From contig JANXAX010000033.1 of NCBI GenBank assembly GCA_025062175.1, forward strand, positions 1 through 13,945: a DNA stretch of 13,945 nt, read 5' to 3'. The first letter of the stretch is position 1. Every line of letters starts with the position of its first letter. This DNA comes from Anaerolineae bacterium. GTDB taxonomy: Bacteria; Chloroflexota; Anaerolineae; 4572-78; NAK82. The notes below the pieces were generated by a model that did not search any database, had not been told where the DNA came from, and was given only the letters and a program-made list of their open reading frames with translations. The translations under genes and the position numbers were made by a program. Below, piece by piece: positions 1 to 7,096 of this stretch.

Positions 1-753
1 ACGGCGCAAACGATGGATGAACTCCACCGACTTGAGTTGGCGTTCCAGTACATGGACGATAAAGCTGCGCAGATGGGACTCGATCTCTAAGTGTAGCTGC
101 GCGTTTAGCCGCAAGGTGGCGACCTGCTCCCACGGTTCGCTCTGCATATACCGCAACACCTTTAACGCGGGCAGAGTCAACGGCGTTCCATGCTCCCCTT
201 GTTCTTTGTGATGAGGGCAAAGTACGCCACCCATAGAGGGGCTGAAACAGTTGCCTTCCAGCCCAAGACGCTTTTGGCAGGCGACACAGAAGTACAGCTG
301 GGGACGATAACCGGTCAGCCCCAGTGTGTGTAGCTCAAAAAAGCGCAACGCCAACAGCGGATCGCGCGCTGTGCACAGTCGCTCGAACGTGTTACGGGTC
401 AAGTAGAACAGGGGAGCATTCTCGTCCTGTTCCTCGGTGAAACGGACGACCAGCTCGCCGACATAATAGGCCATGCTGGCACGTTCGAGGTCTTCGTGTA
501 ATCGCCGAAATGGTTCCAGAACCTCCGCCTGGGATACGATGTCAAACGTCGAACCACGTGCCACTAACAAGTTGACGTGGGTAAACAACTCTACGTGACC
601 GGCCTTGCGACTGCTGATCTTGCGCACTCCCTTGGCCAATAGGCGCAGACGTCCCAGGTGTGGGGTGAAAACGTGGAGAAGACGGTCCGCTTCGCCGAAC
701 TCAGTGCGGTGCAAGATAAGAGCCTCCGTACGATACAGCCGTTCGCGTTCCAT
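1..753 (-). CDS. recO: DNA repair protein RecO (3' end cut by window edge)
   Basis: RecO is a recombination mediator that works with RecR to load RecA on SSB-coated single-stranded DNA in the RecF pathway. Translating the minus strand from an ATG at 753 gives 251 residues with no stop before base 1. The N-terminus (YRTEALILHRTEFGEADRLL, then FTPHLGRLRLLAKGVRK) is the RecO OB-fold signature. The stretch SRKAGHVELFTHVNLLVARG and a four-cysteine zinc site (C156, C159, C169, C179) also fit the family. The visible length is close to the usual 240-270 residues, so only a few codons are probably missing. The ATG overlaps the TGA of the upstream deaminase gene by one base (TGATG) and is preceded by AGGAG, so the two genes are translationally coupled. 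Identification is firm. Confidence 0.95.
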   Translation of the reverse strand, partial: MERERLYRTEALILHRTEFGEADRLLHVFTPHLGRLRLLAKGVRKISSRKAGHVELFTHVNLLVARGSTFDIVSQAEVLEPFRRLHEDLERASMAYYVGELVVRFTEEQDENAPLFYLTRNTFERLCTARDPLLALRFFELHTLGLTGYRPQLYFCVACQKRLGLEGNCFSPSMGGVLCPHHKEQGEHGTPLTLPALKVLRYMQSEPWEQVATLRLNAQLHLEIESHLRSFIVHVLERQLKSVEFIHRLRR

Positions 754-2756
754 CACTCTCCTGCCCGCACACACGCGTTCCTAACCACGAGATCCACATA
801 CTCGACCTTGACCAGGTTCTTCGGTTCGACTTCCATCAATTCGAGCAGCTCGCCAATCAACCGCGCTTTGTACTCGGCATCGCGCGCCGACCATGTGCGG
901 CTTTTGATCTCCAGGAAGTGCGAGTCGCCCGTCGGGGTGCTGAGTTTATCCAAGTTGACAGCGAAGTCGGTATCCCGGTACATAATGTGGAAGCGGTAGC
1001 GGTGTTTCACCACCTGTCGCTCCTCATTTGGCTTGAAGAACTCTCGATAAAAGCGCAGGCTGCGATTCGCAGGAGCGGTGTAGCGCGAGCGTGTTAGCAC
1101 GACCGAATAATCGTACTCTTTCTCATACATAGGCAGCACCAGGGTGAGGCTATATTCGACACTTTGCACCTTGCCGTCTGCGTCCAAAACTTCGTCTTCG
1201 CGATAGCGCAGACGCCCCTGTTCATCTCCGCGGAACAGCATATAGGTGTCGTATTGATTGCGTCGTGAAGGGCGGTTGATGCCCAGATTCAGGCTTTCGA
1301 TGCGTTCTTGCATCTGACGTATGTCGTCGAGACATACCTTGACTTGCACTTCGTATGTCTCTTGTGGCACGATGCCTACGCCGACTGCCAACAGCTTGGA
1401 GAGCAGATTTCCCTCACGGGCGATAAGGAAGGAGTCGATGCGCCGCGCAAATTGTTGTGCTTGTTCGTGAAGCGCTTCCTCATCCAGGGTCAGCAGGCGG
1501 CGTTCCCGCATCAACCATCGCCCGTTGACCATCAGATCACGCACATCGCTGCTCTTCGTAGCGTAAACCAATTGCGAGTAAATGGCCTCCGGGTCGCGGC
1601 GAAAGGCGGGGAGTTGATGCGTCTGATTTAATGTCACAACAGCAATGTCCGCGCGCTTGCCCTCCTCCAATGAGCCGGTCACGTGTCCTAAGTGTAGTGC
1701 CTTTGCTCCTTCAATGGTGGCCATGGCAAAGGCAATCGGCGCTGGCACTGCGACCGGATCCCCGAAACAACCCTTCGCCAGCAAAGCCGCCAGACGGGTT
1801 TCCTCGAACATATCGAGGTCGTTGTTCGAGGCAGGCCCATCGGTGCCGATGCCCACATGCAACCCCAGTTGAATCATCTTGGATACATCGGCGACGCCGC
1901 TCGCCAGCTTCAGGTTGCTGCTGGGGCAATGCACCAAGCCGGCGGCGTGTGTCCCTAAAATGTGCAGTTCGCGTTCCTCCAGATGGACGCAATGGATGGC
2001 GATCAGCCGAGTATCCAGCACGCCGTGTTGGGCGAGCCATAGGACGATTGGCTCCCCGTAGCGGGCACGCCAATCTTCTACCTCTTGACTGGTCTCGGCA
2101 ACGTGAATTTGCAAGGGCACATCATATTGGAGTGCCAGGCGGACGGCGGCACGCAACAGCTCGGGGGTGACGGTGTACGCTGCATGGGGTGCAATGCCCG
2201 GCACAATCAGCGGATGCCCTTGCCACCGCTCGATAAAGATGCGTGCATACTCTAAGCTTTCCTCATAGCTGGTGGCATCCGGCGAGGGGAATTTCAGAAT
2301 GGTTTCCGTGCAGATTGCGCGCATGCCGGCTTCTGCGGCAGCATAGGCAACCTCTTCTTCGTAGTAGTACATGTCGCAAAATGTGCTGACGCCGGAGCGG
2401 ATCATCTCGGCACACGCCAGCAGGGTGCCGATCCGACAAAAATCGGCGCCCACAAACTCGCGCTCCACTGGCATCATGTAACCGTACAACCACACGTCCA
2501 GCCGCAAGTCATCGGCTAGCCCGCGCAACAGTGTCATAGGGGCGTGGGTATGTGCATTGACCAGCCCAGGGATGATGGCACATTCAGCACAATCCACTGT
2601 CTGGACTGCCTCGATGTGCTGTTCTAGCTCTGCCGTTGGGCCAACCGCCACAATGCGGTCGCCGCGCACGGCCACAGCGCCATCCAAGATTGTGCGGCGC
2701 GCCGCATCCATCGTCACCACGGTACCATGGGTTAATAACCAATCGGCTATATGCAT
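753..2756 (-). CDS. Amidohydrolase (MTA/SAH deaminase type) fused to a C-terminal CYTH domain
   Basis: Numbering is from the longest start (base 2774, 673 residues). Residues ~7-450 are a metal-dependent amidohydrolase of the 5-methylthioadenosine/S-adenosylhomocysteine deaminase group. The metal and catalytic residues are present: HTH (H75, H77), H197, the H224/E227 pair in IHVAET, H261/H264 in HCVHL, and D312 in GTDGP. Such enzymes hydrolyse the 6-amino group of adenosine-like compounds, giving the inosyl product and ammonia. Residues ~470-673 look like a CYTH (CyaB/thiamine triphosphatase) tunnel domain: EVQVK (475-479), DTY (509-511), RLRYR (521-525), KHRYR (590-594) and FLEIK (620-624). 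The family's ExExK motif is here ExQxK. I chose ATG 2756 because GAGG lies 12 bases upstream and a CATAAT box at 2781-2786 would put the transcript start near 2774; ATGs at 2774 and 2765 are alternatives. The exact substrate of either domain is unknown. Confidence 0.88.
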   Translation of the reverse strand: MHIADWLLTHGTVVTMDAARRTILDGAVAVRGDRIVAVGPTAELEQHIEAVQTVDCAECAIIPGLVNAHTHAPMTLLRGLADDLRLDVWLYGYMMPVEREFVGADFCRIGTLLACAEMIRSGVSTFCDMYYYEEEVAYAAAEAGMRAICTETILKFPSPDATSYEESLEYARIFIERWQGHPLIVPGIAPHAAYTVTPELLRAAVRLALQYDVPLQIHVAETSQEVEDWRARYGEPIVLWLAQHGVLDTRLIAIHCVHLEERELHILGTHAAGLVHCPSSNLKLASGVADVSKMIQLGLHVGIGTDGPASNNDLDMFEETRLAALLAKGCFGDPVAVPAPIAFAMATIEGAKALHLGHVTGSLEEGKRADIAVVTLNQTHQLPAFRRDPEAIYSQLVYATKSSDVRDLMVNGRWLMRERRLLTLDEEALHEQAQQFARRIDSFLIAREGNLLSKLLAVGVGIVPQETYEVQVKVCLDDIRQMQERIESLNLGINRPSRRNQYDTYMLFRGDEQGRLRYREDEVLDADGKVQSVEYSLTLVLPMYEKEYDYSVVLTRSRYTAPANRSLRFYREFFKPNEERQVVKHRYRFHIMYRDTDFAVNLDKLSTPTGDSHFLEIKSRTWSARDAEYKARLIGELLELMEVEPKNLVKVEYVDLVVRNACVRAGE

Positions 2757-2780
2757 ACTACTCATAGGCCTCATTCAGAA

Positions 2781-2808
2781 ATTATGCCACGCAGCGATTA
2801 CAAAACAA
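2781..2808 (-). promoter_or_regulatory. Candidate promoter of the deaminase-CYTH gene
   Basis: On the minus strand TTGTTT (2808-2803) and CATAAT (2786-2781) are separated by 16 bases. The predicted transcript start is about base 2774, at the first possible ATG, so the mRNA would be leaderless or have a very short leader carrying GAGG before ATG 2756. The -35 element lies within the terminator hairpin and T-tract of the preceding gene. Matches are moderate, and this is inference from sequence only. Confidence 0.4.
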
Positions 2809-2836
2809 GCCAGCAAGGTCGAAACCGCTGGCTTGT
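2798..2836 (-). terminator. Rho-independent terminator after the acidic small protein gene
   Basis: A perfect 10-bp inverted repeat (ACAAGCCAGC at 2805-2814, GCTGGCTTGT at 2827-2836) encloses a loop that can pair further (GGT/ACC around CGAA). Read on the minus strand, the hairpin runs directly into TTGTTTTGTAA. It lies about 45 bases beyond the stop of the small acidic protein gene. There is no T-tract on the plus-strand side, so it acts on minus-strand transcription and separates the dsbA-vkor-small gene group from the deaminase-recO group. Confidence 0.8.
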
Positions 2837-2880
2837 GCTCGAGAAACGCTTCGTGATTTGCCTGGGAGTGGGCTCACGCA

Positions 2881-3132
2881 TCAGCGCCAGTCATCTTCAT
2901 CTTCCTCATCTTCGTCGAACAGGTCTTCTTCCTCCTCTTCTTCCCACTCCAGCGGCTCTTCGTCGAGAATTTCCTCTTCTTCCTCCCACTCTTCATCGTC
3001 TTCAAGCATCGCATCCTCGATGCCTTCGTAAGTGAGGCATCCGCCTTCGGGGTCATAGGTGATCTGTTCGGAAGAGCAAATGCCGTCGTCCCAGTGAATA
3101 CAGTCGCTTGCACGGCAGATGATCTTGGTCAT
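2881..3132 (-). CDS. Small four-cysteine protein with polyacidic tail (DUF1540-like head)
   Basis: This is an 83-residue protein. ATG 3132 was chosen because GGAGG lies nine bases upstream; an in-frame extension to 3162 lacks a better site. The first ~34 residues carry C6, C11, C19 and C32 in a spacing (CxxxxC, about seven residues to the next Cys, then a late Cys) resembling small DUF1540-type putative metal-binding proteins. The tail is extraordinary: 33 of the last 49 residues are Asp or Glu, broken by Trp, Leu and Phe, ending DDWR. There is no signal peptide or membrane segment, so it should be cytoplasmic. It follows the vkor gene by 67 bases and is followed by a terminator. The function is unknown. 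The Cys cluster suggests Zn or other metal binding, and the tail could bind cations or mimic nucleic acid; both ideas are inference. Confidence 0.8.
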   Translation of the reverse strand: MTKIICRASDCIHWDDGICSSEQITYDPEGGCLTYEGIEDAMLEDDEEWEEEEEILDEEPLEWEEEEEEDLFDEDEEDEDDWR

Positions 3133-3152
3133 TTTTTCTTTCCTCCAGGCTG

Positions 3153-3161
3153 AATATAGCA
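3153..3161 (-). promoter_or_regulatory. Candidate extended -10 promoter of the small acidic protein gene
   Basis: The minus strand reads TGC followed by TATATT (3161-3153), an extended -10 type element 20 bases upstream of the ATG at 3132. No convincing -35 is seen. Just upstream, ATCGGC (3162-3167) and GCCGAT (3178-3183) form a 6-bp inverted repeat with a 10-base loop, which could be an operator or a weak hairpin. This may allow expression of the small gene independent of dsbA-vkor. Confidence 0.3.
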
Positions 3162-3199
3162 ATCGGCGCTATTCGAGGCCGATCGGCAGAATCCTTTTC

Positions 3200-3673
3200 T
3201 TATGGGTTGACCGATTTCATTTCCCAAATGCTCAGAACAAACAAACCGGCCATAATCACCGCAGAAGCGACACACCAGATGCACACCGCCAGGATGACGA
3301 AGAGCTCCAAATAAGTCAAGTAAGCGGAGAACAGCACTCCCAAGAGCGAAAGGCCGAATACGGCAAGTGTGACATACGCTTCCAGATTCTCGCTGACATG
3401 GCGACGTGCGATCAACAATGCTAACAGGGCTATATAGGTGAGCAGTCCGAAAACAGCCACCGGGATGCCAAACATATTAGCATAGATGCTCTGGGCAACC
3501 AGATCGCATCCTTGCGAATCCCCACAGAGGACCGGGAGTTCGAACAAATGCGTGTAGCTCAGGTAGCCTGCTACACCGATACCGGCGCCAGCCAATGATA
3601 CCATCAGCCACCAGCGCCAAGCGACAACAGGGGAGGCGGGTGGAACAGTTCTCGGTTTGGTAGAAATCTCCAT
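3200..3673 (-). CDS. Vitamin K epoxide reductase (VKOR) family membrane protein
   Basis: Bacterial VKOR homologues take electrons from a DsbA-like partner and pass them to quinone, doing the job of DsbB. From ATG 3673 the protein has 157 residues with about four membrane spans (~22-40, 66-89, ~99-119, 120-148). The family residues are present: the loop pair C50 and C56 (LCGDSQGCDLV), the conserved Ser62 (QSIYANMFGIPV), and the active-site CxxC as CIWC at 131-134. It lies directly downstream of dsbA; bases 3674-3691 separate them if ATG 3673 is used. GTG codons at 3688 and 3679 are in frame, and AGGGGG at the dsbA stop could serve 3679, so the start is uncertain. Unlike some VKORs it has no fused thioredoxin domain; the partner is the neighbouring gene. 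Identification is firm from the paired Cys motifs and context. Confidence 0.93.
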   Translation of the reverse strand: MEISTKPRTVPPASPVVAWRWWLMVSLAGAGIGVAGYLSYTHLFELPVLCGDSQGCDLVAQSIYANMFGIPVAVFGLLTYIALLALLIARRHVSENLEAYVTLAVFGLSLLGVLFSAYLTYLELFVILAVCIWCVASAVIMAGLFVLSIWEMKSVNP

Positions 3674-3691
3674 ATGCACGCTGTGCACCCC

Positions 3692-4405
3692 CTATTTCGA
3701 AAGCAAACTATCGAGCAATTGGCGCAGATCACCCTCCGACATCGCACCGACGTGTTTTTGATCGTTTAGAAACCATGTAGGTGTGCCGTCCACGCCGGCC
3801 TGTCGACCAGCGTCGAGATCGGCTTGTATCTGCGCAGCTTTCGCACGCGAGTCGAGACAACGGTTGAAAGCCTGAGTGTCGAGCCCTAGTTCTTGGGCAT
3901 ACGCTTTCAATCGAACCGTGGTATAAGCTGCTATACCCCCCCCGCGGCTGGCATAGAGGAGATCGTGATACTGCCAGAAGCTTGCCGGGCTCTGGTCCAG
4001 CGCGCATAACGATGCCTCGGCTGCCCGCACTGACTCTGGTGTTAGAAAAGCAAAATTGCGGAAGATGACCTGCAGCTTGCCCGTCTCAATGTAATCCTTG
4101 CTGATTGCCTCCAGCACATTCGCGAAGTCCGCACAATGTCCGCACAGAAAATCGGAATATAGCTCCAGCTTAAGAGGAGCTTCTGGCGCACCTTTATAGG
4201 GGCTGCCATCCTGAGTCACACCTGTTGGGTAAGTGAACACGACTCCAGCCGCGCGGCGCAACCGTGAACTGTTCAGAACGATCAACAATGCCACTGCAAC
4301 CACTACGGCGCCTATTACGAGGGCGATCTGAGCCGTGGTAATACCTTGCCTGCGTTCGACCGGCCGGTGTCGCATCTGAGAGGGCCCCCCGCTTTTATTG
4401 CTCAT
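3692..4405 (-). CDS. Membrane-anchored DsbA-like thiol-disulfide oxidoreductase
   Basis: This is a 237-residue protein of the DsbA / thioredoxin_4 family, predicted to introduce disulfides into proteins outside the membrane. A short basic N-terminus is followed by one hydrophobic span (~27-44), which acts as a signal anchor. The thioredoxin part starts near residue 70. The active site is CGHC (C88-C91, in LYSDFLCGHC) and the cis-proline loop is GTPTWFLN (Pro209). Two further cysteines, C134 and C183 in the helical insert, could form the structural disulfide seen in some DsbA homologues. ATG 4405 follows GAGAG at a suitable distance; a TTG eight codons upstream is less likely. The adjacent VKOR gene is the expected re-oxidising partner. 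A run of eight G (bases 3936-3943) lies within the coding sequence. Confidence 0.93.
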   Translation of the reverse strand: MSNKSGGPSQMRHRPVERRQGITTAQIALVIGAVVVAVALLIVLNSSRLRRAAGVVFTYPTGVTQDGSPYKGAPEAPLKLELYSDFLCGHCADFANVLEAISKDYIETGKLQVIFRNFAFLTPESVRAAEASLCALDQSPASFWQYHDLLYASRGGGIAAYTTVRLKAYAQELGLDTQAFNRCLDSRAKAAQIQADLDAGRQAGVDGTPTWFLNDQKHVGAMSEGDLRQLLDSLLSK

Positions 4406-4623
4406 TGTTTTCTCTCGTCTGGCCGACAATCGCTATGGATTTCGGAACCACCCCTTAGATCCGCGCTTAAGTTCATCGGGTAGGATCACCTGTCGTGTCT
4501 ATTATCTTGGATGTCGCCTACACTCTTGTGGCGACCTTGGGTAAGAGGCATCCCTACCGCGCTGCTGCCACGGCGGGCGGATTTTACTCCCATCATGTCC
4601 GACACGCAAAATTGGCAAAAGCG
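4406..4623. promoter_or_regulatory. Gap between anti-sigma stop and dsbA start; candidate dsbA promoter with inverted repeat
   Basis: No gene is supported in these 218 bases. On the minus strand a GATAAT (4506-4501) could be a -10 box for the dsbA-vkor transcript, leaving a leader of about 90 bases. Its -35 region is occupied by a perfect 6-bp inverted repeat, GTCGCC (4513-4518) and GGCGAC (4530-4535), with an 11-base spacer, which could be an operator. The -35 itself is poor. No T-tract hairpin that would end anti-sigma transcription was found. Confidence 0.3.
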
Positions 4624-6318
4624 CTATGGTTGTTTGGTCGCCGGTGGGAACGTGTCAAAGGGAATACGCGCTTCAACTGGTGCCTCAAAATCCAGAGGCA
4701 CGATACGCACTTCATAACGGGCCGGTGGTGCCTGGAAGAGGTCAAAGCCCGGATGGTTCGGTTGTGCCTGGAGCTCTAGTTCAAAGCGGCCTTCCTGTTG
4801 TATTTTGCCACGCTGCGTCTCCGGGATGGCCCATTCCACAAGCTCTCCCTCACACCACAGCTCCGCCTGAATCGGTTGTCCTGGAGGCAAAGGCAATGCG
4901 CCCTCGATGCGGATCCGACCAGGCTTGATGGTCAGTCTCAAATCGCGCACCGGTATGAGGACACGGGTAGGTGTGGGCACTACCTCGGTTGGGCCGGCAC
5001 CTGGAGCGTCTGTGGTCTTCGGCTCGACCACTGCGGGCGTGACAGGCGCGACTTCATCGGCGGTCGACGTCAAGAACTCCTCGGCCGGTGATGTCGGGGA
5101 TATTTCGGCGGGCAGGGTTGGCATCTCGGTTCCCGCAGGCACCGCCATCGCTTCCGCAGCGGGCGACGGTTCAGCGGATACCACAGTTGCTTCGACCGAA
5201 GGCAATGGTGTAGGCGTCTCAGTGTCCGCAGGCACCGCCATCGCTTCCGCAGCGGGCGACGGTTCAGCGGATTGCACGGGTGCTGGGGATGGCGCAACCG
5301 GCGCTTCGGCGGGCATGACCGATGTCTTACCAGCCTTTGAGAGCGCAGGCGGCAAGGTAGCCTTCTCCTCAGAAGGCGAGGGTACTGCAGATATCTCAGC
5401 TGCCGGTGGCACTATCGCTCCGGTGATATGCGAAGGCTCAGAAGGGGTCACAACCTTTTCGCTTGGGAGCTGGGTTGTGGGCGTCTCCGTTGCGGCCGAT
5501 GCCACCATTACTCCAACAGCGGGTGGAACAGTCCATGTTGGCTCAGGGGATGCAATGTCTTCAAGATGTTGTGGACTCATTTCCTCGGCGACGTGTGCCG
5601 CGCTCGGTACTTCAGTCTGCTGTGGCGATAGCCAAATCTCCGCAACACTTTCCTGTTCTGGTTGTATCACGAGCGGCGTGGGGGGAGGCGCTTCACCATA
5701 TTCTTCCCCCCGTGCCTCTGGCAGTGGGATGGGAGACGCTGCGAGGGGTTCGCTTGGCCGACTCGGAATAGATGGTGTCAGCGTTGGCGCGGACGGAGAC
5801 GGTTCGGCAGGCGGGCTGAGCACACCGTGCGCCATTGCAGGACTCGGCACAACCAGGGTGACCGTACGGGCGGCAGTTGGACTGGGTGTGGTGGTGGGAG
5901 CAGTGGGTATAACGTGAGTGATCGGCACTCGTGCGAGCGGCATTACGGCCCTGTAGGAGGTGAGTCGGTTGTACAGAAGAGCTCCTGCCAGCACGAAGAG
6001 GCACATCAATGCTGCCAGACCAGTGGCTAAACCTGGCATGCCGAAAAGCCAGCGCCACGGCGACGGCCTTGCCGGAGTGACCCACTCGGGTCGCAGGGTG
6101 AAAGGATGTGGTGGTGTGACGGCAGGCAACTGGTTCAGCAACCGCACCACGTGGCGCAAGGATTCTAAATCACGTCGGCACACCGGACAGCTGGACAGAT
6201 GTCGCTCCACCCAGTAGCGCTCTCGATCATCGACCTGACCGTCCAAGTAGGCCGAAAGCAGTTGGGCAACCTCTTGGTGGAGCGAAAGGTCGGGGCTAGA
6301 TGGTTTTCCCTTCTTCAT
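4624..6318 (-). CDS. Zinc-finger anti-sigma factor with membrane span, long stalk and C-terminal beta-rich domain
   Basis: The 564-residue protein starts at ATG 6318, overlapping the end of the sigma gene by 23 bases, so the pair is co-transcribed and probably translationally coupled. Residues ~10-60 form a ZAS-type anti-sigma domain with the HxxxCxxC motif (H40, C44, C47 in HLSSCPVC). One membrane span follows (~95-117). Then ~335 residues are rich in Pro, Ser, Thr, Ala and Glu, with imperfect repeats of the kind AEPSPAAEAMAVPA. The last ~110 residues (from VRDLRLTIKPGRIRIEGAL) look like a beta-sandwich domain and should lie outside the membrane. Known family logic: the cytoplasmic ZAS domain holds the sigma factor until an envelope signal releases it. 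Most ZAS anti-sigmas are far shorter; the long stalk and terminal domain are notable. What the outer domain senses is unknown. Confidence 0.88.
   Translation of the reverse strand: MKKGKPSSPDLSLHQEVAQLLSAYLDGQVDDRERYWVERHLSSCPVCRRDLESLRHVVRLLNQLPAVTPPHPFTLRPEWVTPARPSPWRWLFGMPGLATGLAALMCLFVLAGALLYNRLTSYRAVMPLARVPITHVIPTAPTTTPSPTAARTVTLVVPSPAMAHGVLSPPAEPSPSAPTLTPSIPSRPSEPLAASPIPLPEARGEEYGEAPPPTPLVIQPEQESVAEIWLSPQQTEVPSAAHVAEEMSPQHLEDIASPEPTWTVPPAVGVMVASAATETPTTQLPSEKVVTPSEPSHITGAIVPPAAEISAVPSPSEEKATLPPALSKAGKTSVMPAEAPVAPSPAPVQSAEPSPAAEAMAVPADTETPTPLPSVEATVVSAEPSPAAEAMAVPAGTEMPTLPAEISPTSPAEEFLTSTADEVAPVTPAVVEPKTTDAPGAGPTEVVPTPTRVLIPVRDLRLTIKPGRIRIEGALPLPPGQPIQAELWCEGELVEWAIPETQRGKIQQEGRFELELQAQPNHPGFDLFQAPPARYEVRIVPLDFEAPVEARIPFDTFPPATKQP
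5133..5272. repeat. Two identical 47-bp direct repeats in the anti-sigma stalk
   Basis: Bases 5133-5179 and 5226-5272 are identical over 47 bp, offset by 93 bp (31 codons), so the reading frame is kept. They encode two copies of the SAEPSPAAEAMAVPA segment of the stalk. Identity at the DNA level suggests a recent duplication and a site for length change by recombination or slippage. Confidence 0.95.
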
Positions 6319-6928
6319 CACACATGAGCTGACGATATTCATCAGGCAGAAGTTCCGGATGCGCGGCCAATAGATAGTCCCGCAGCTTGGCGCGCGCACG
6401 GCTCAGCCTGGATTTAACCGTCCCTAATGGAATGCCGGTGATCTCGGCGATTTCCTGATAGGTGAAACCTTGCACATCGGAAAGCACAATGATCGCGCGT
6501 TGGTCAGCCGGCAAACTAGCAATGCCACTCTGAATGAAATCGGCAAGCTCGCGGTTCATAATTTGCTCTTCTGGGCCGGCGTCTCCATGGCTCATCCAAG
6601 AAAAGTGTTCAGGATTTTCCTCCGCGTCCTCGCCGGTGGTCATTTCCTCCAGCGAGTGTGCCGGTCGACGACGCTGATAGCGCAGATGGTCGTAGCACAT
6701 ATTGGTCACAATCCGCAACAGCCAGCTCCTGAAGGAGCTGCTGCGCAGTGCACCGATATGTCTGAAGGCGGACAGGAACGCTTCCTGGCATACATCAGCG
6801 GCGGCATCCGCATCACCCATAATGCGATAGGCCACATTATAAGCAAGATTCTGATATGCCAGAACCAGACGGTTAAAAGCGCTCAGATCACCGCGCTGGG
6901 CTCGCGCGATCGTTTCCATCTCATCCAT
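6296..6928 (-). CDS. ECF-type sigma-70 family RNA polymerase sigma factor
   Basis: A 210-residue sigma factor of the extracytoplasmic-function class with only regions 2 and 4. Region 2 spans ~20-87 (NLAYNVAYRIMGDADAAADV, then FRSWLLRIVTNMCYDHLR), recognising the -10 and core polymerase. An acidic, Met/Glu-rich linker follows (~91-130). Region 4 spans ~133-186 with the helix-turn-helix FTYQEIAEITGIPLGTVKSR. ATG 6928 was chosen; an ATG seven codons upstream (6949) lies inside an inverted repeat and lacks a better ribosome site. The anti-sigma gene overlaps its 3' end, which is the usual arrangement. It probably directs its own operon and envelope genes when released from the anti-sigma. Confidence 0.95.
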   Translation of the reverse strand: MDEMETIARAQRGDLSAFNRLVLAYQNLAYNVAYRIMGDADAAADVCQEAFLSAFRHIGALRSSSFRSWLLRIVTNMCYDHLRYQRRRPAHSLEEMTTGEDAEENPEHFSWMSHGDAGPEEQIMNRELADFIQSGIASLPADQRAIIVLSDVQGFTYQEIAEITGIPLGTVKSRLSRARAKLRDYLLAAHPELLPDEYRQLMCDEEGKTI

Positions 6929-6941
6929 AAAATGACGCCTG

Positions 6942-6959
6942 TGTCCCATTTAAGGGACA
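6942..6959. promoter_or_regulatory. Perfect inverted repeat just upstream of the sigma factor gene
   Basis: TGTCCC (6942-6947) and GGGACA (6954-6959) are perfect arms around an A+T-only six-base centre (ATTTAA). The site begins 14 bases upstream of the sigma start codon, so it is either a repressor operator or an RNA hairpin in the leader that limits translation. No T-tract follows. Confidence 0.45.
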
Positions 6960-6970
6960 GCCAGCCCGAT

Positions 6971-6999
6971 TTGACGAACGCCCTTAAGTCACCTATACT
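6971..6999 (+). promoter_or_regulatory. Sigma-70 type promoter of tRNA-Leu
   Basis: TTGACG (6971-6976) and TATACT (6994-6999) are separated by exactly 17 bases, each one mismatch from consensus apart from one extra in the -10. The predicted start near 7006 is about eight bases before the mature 5' end of the tRNA, as expected for a tRNA gene with a short leader. Confidence 0.8.
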
Positions 7000-7013
7000 C
7001 GATTGCGGTCTAT

Positions 7014-7096
<83 letters not shown>

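Noticed and set aside
1631..2170. Plus-strand frame of 179 codons opposite the deaminase
   Set aside because: The minus strand here encodes the conserved catalytic core of an amidohydrolase; the plus frame is rich in Arg/Pro/Ser and looks non-coding.
4907..5917. Long plus-strand open frame (336 codons) opposite the anti-sigma gene
   Set aside because: Its Gly/Ser/Ala/Val-rich product mirrors the Pro/Ala/Ser/Thr stalk codons of the real gene on the other strand; no domain, no plausible start context.
6929..6970. ECF-type promoter (CGTC -10) for sigma autoregulation
   Set aside because: CGTC is present on the minus strand upstream of the sigma gene, but no AAC-type -35 stands 16-17 bases before it.
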